Of a stretch of 5,498 bases of DNA, positions 4,950-5,498 are shown piece by piece; position 1 is the first letter of the stretch, and each line of letters starts with the position of its first letter. The DNA comes from Dehalococcoidia bacterium (GTDB lineage: Bacteria > Chloroflexota > Dehalococcoidia > GIF9 > UBA5629). Both the position numbers and the translations under genes were made by a program. The stretch is from NCBI GenBank assembly GCA_012961565.1, contig DTZC01000076.1, positions 1-5,498 on the forward strand, written 5' to 3'. The notes under the pieces are model-generated. The model saw only the letters and a list, made by a program, of their open reading frames with translations, was not told where the DNA came from and did not search any database.

Positions 4950-5498
4950 CTATATTCCGGCTCTGGGCAGGAAGACGGGGGCGATCCCCGCTTTGGTTAC
5001 CAATGCACCTACTGGACAGACGGCTACACAGGCTAAGCAGGAGGTGCATCCAGCTTCAGCCAGCGGTATGCCGGAGAAGGTGCTCACCACAGTGTCTATG
5101 CCTCTGAAGGCGAAGTCAAGGATGCCAGAACCCTGCTCATGACATACCCAGACGCATTTACCGCATAAGATGCACTTGTTGGGGTCATAGGTAAATAGGG
5201 TATGACTGGAGTCAATGGGTAGCTCTCTGGGTATGTGTCTTAATCTCTTTGGCTTCAACTTTAAGCCGAGTTGTGAGGCGATGTTTTGCAGTTCACACTT
5301 TCGGTTTTTAGCGCAATTGCGGCAATCAAGATGGTGGTGAGTGAGAAGTAATTCGAAAGCAGCGTTCCTCAGTCTCTTCACCCTGGGAGTGTTGAGCTTT
5401 ATTACCATTCCATCACTGACGGGTTCAGTACAGGCTGTTACCGGGGCGCTCCTACCTTCGATTTCCACAAAGCAGAGGCGGCAGGAGGCGAAGGGTGG
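4950..5498 (-). CDS. HoxU/NuoG-type iron-sulfur electron-transfer subunit (partial, N-terminus missing)
   Basis: The frame is open to the right edge, giving 182 residues numbered here from the first complete codon. GTG 5468 is not the true start: the codons above it encode PPFASCRLC, part of a plant-type [2Fe-2S] ferredoxin domain (C6, C9, C23 visible; the first Cys lies outside). Then comes the His-Cys [4Fe-4S] motif H55-x3-C59-x2-C62-x5-C68 (HHLDCRNC..CELQ) of NuoG and Fe-hydrogenases. Two CxxCxxCxxxC ferredoxin motifs follow at 109/112/115/119 and 151/154/157/161. The protein stops soon after, without the molybdopterin-like domain of NuoG or the H-cluster domain of HydA. It thus matches the short HoxU-type subunit that passes electrons between a diaphorase (NADH-binding) subunit and a hydrogenase or dehydrogenase. 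Its partner genes are probably beyond 5498. All visible ligands are intact; the exact complex cannot be named. Confidence 0.9.
   Translation of the reverse strand, partial: PPFASCRLCFVEIEGRSAPVTACTEPVSDGMVIKLNTPRVKRLRNAAFELLLTHHHLDCRNCAKNRKCELQNIASQLGLKLKPKRLRHIPRELPIDSSHTLFTYDPNKCILCGKCVWVCHEQGSGILDFAFRGIDTVVSTFSGIPLAEAGCTSCLACVAVCPVGALVTKAGIAPVFLPRAGI

Noticed and set aside
4906..5049. Longer version of the small minus-strand gene starting at 5049
   Set aside because: The extra part overlaps the conserved cysteine-rich end of the Fe-S gene in another frame, and its composition is typical of a shadow frame.

Overview
The window looks like ordinary bacterial chromosome: mid-GC, densely packed, with housekeeping and repair genes, and no IS element, CRISPR array, tRNA or rRNA that I can see. 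The protein set (DUF72, UvrC, a Xer-type recombinase, PCMT and a HoxU/NuoG-type Fe-S subunit) suggests an anaerobe or facultative anaerobe. A Chloroflexota/Dehalococcoidia-type genome would fit, but that is an impression, not something the sequence proves.

Layout, left to right. (1) A possible tail of an upstream + strand gene ends in a TGATG overlap with a complete DUF72 (YecE-like) gene at 62-784. (2) After a short convergent gap holding an imperfect hairpin, a complete uvrC occupies the minus strand at 846-2657. (3) A 118-bp divergent spacer (2658-2775) separates uvrC from a + strand tyrosine recombinase. It carries two outward-facing extended -10 promoters that share an 11-bp core, and both predict very short leaders. 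(4) The Xer-like recombinase (2776-3645) is followed by a perfect 8-bp inverted repeat. Next come an 82-aa basic protein with a C-terminal membrane helix (3724-3972) and pcm (3993-4628), which are probably co-transcribed. (5) Converging on pcm are a small PepSY-like hypothetical gene (4645-4905) and, upstream of it on the minus strand, the 3' part of an iron-sulfur electron-transfer subunit (4950 to beyond 5498). That subunit carries one [2Fe-2S], one His-Cys [4Fe-4S] and two ferredoxin-type [4Fe-4S] sites.

Functional themes: uvrC (nucleotide excision repair), pcm (repair of isoaspartyl damage in proteins) and the recombinase are maintenance functions. The right edge is the end of a redox operon, probably an NADH dehydrogenase or hydrogenase diaphorase module whose other genes lie past the window.

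The most unusual item is the recombinase. It keeps Xer spacing and fold, but two conserved active-site positions (the beta-hairpin Lys and the first His of HxxR) are both Arg, and the tail after the nucleophilic Tyr is only seven residues. I found no convincing evidence of a wholly new multigene system.
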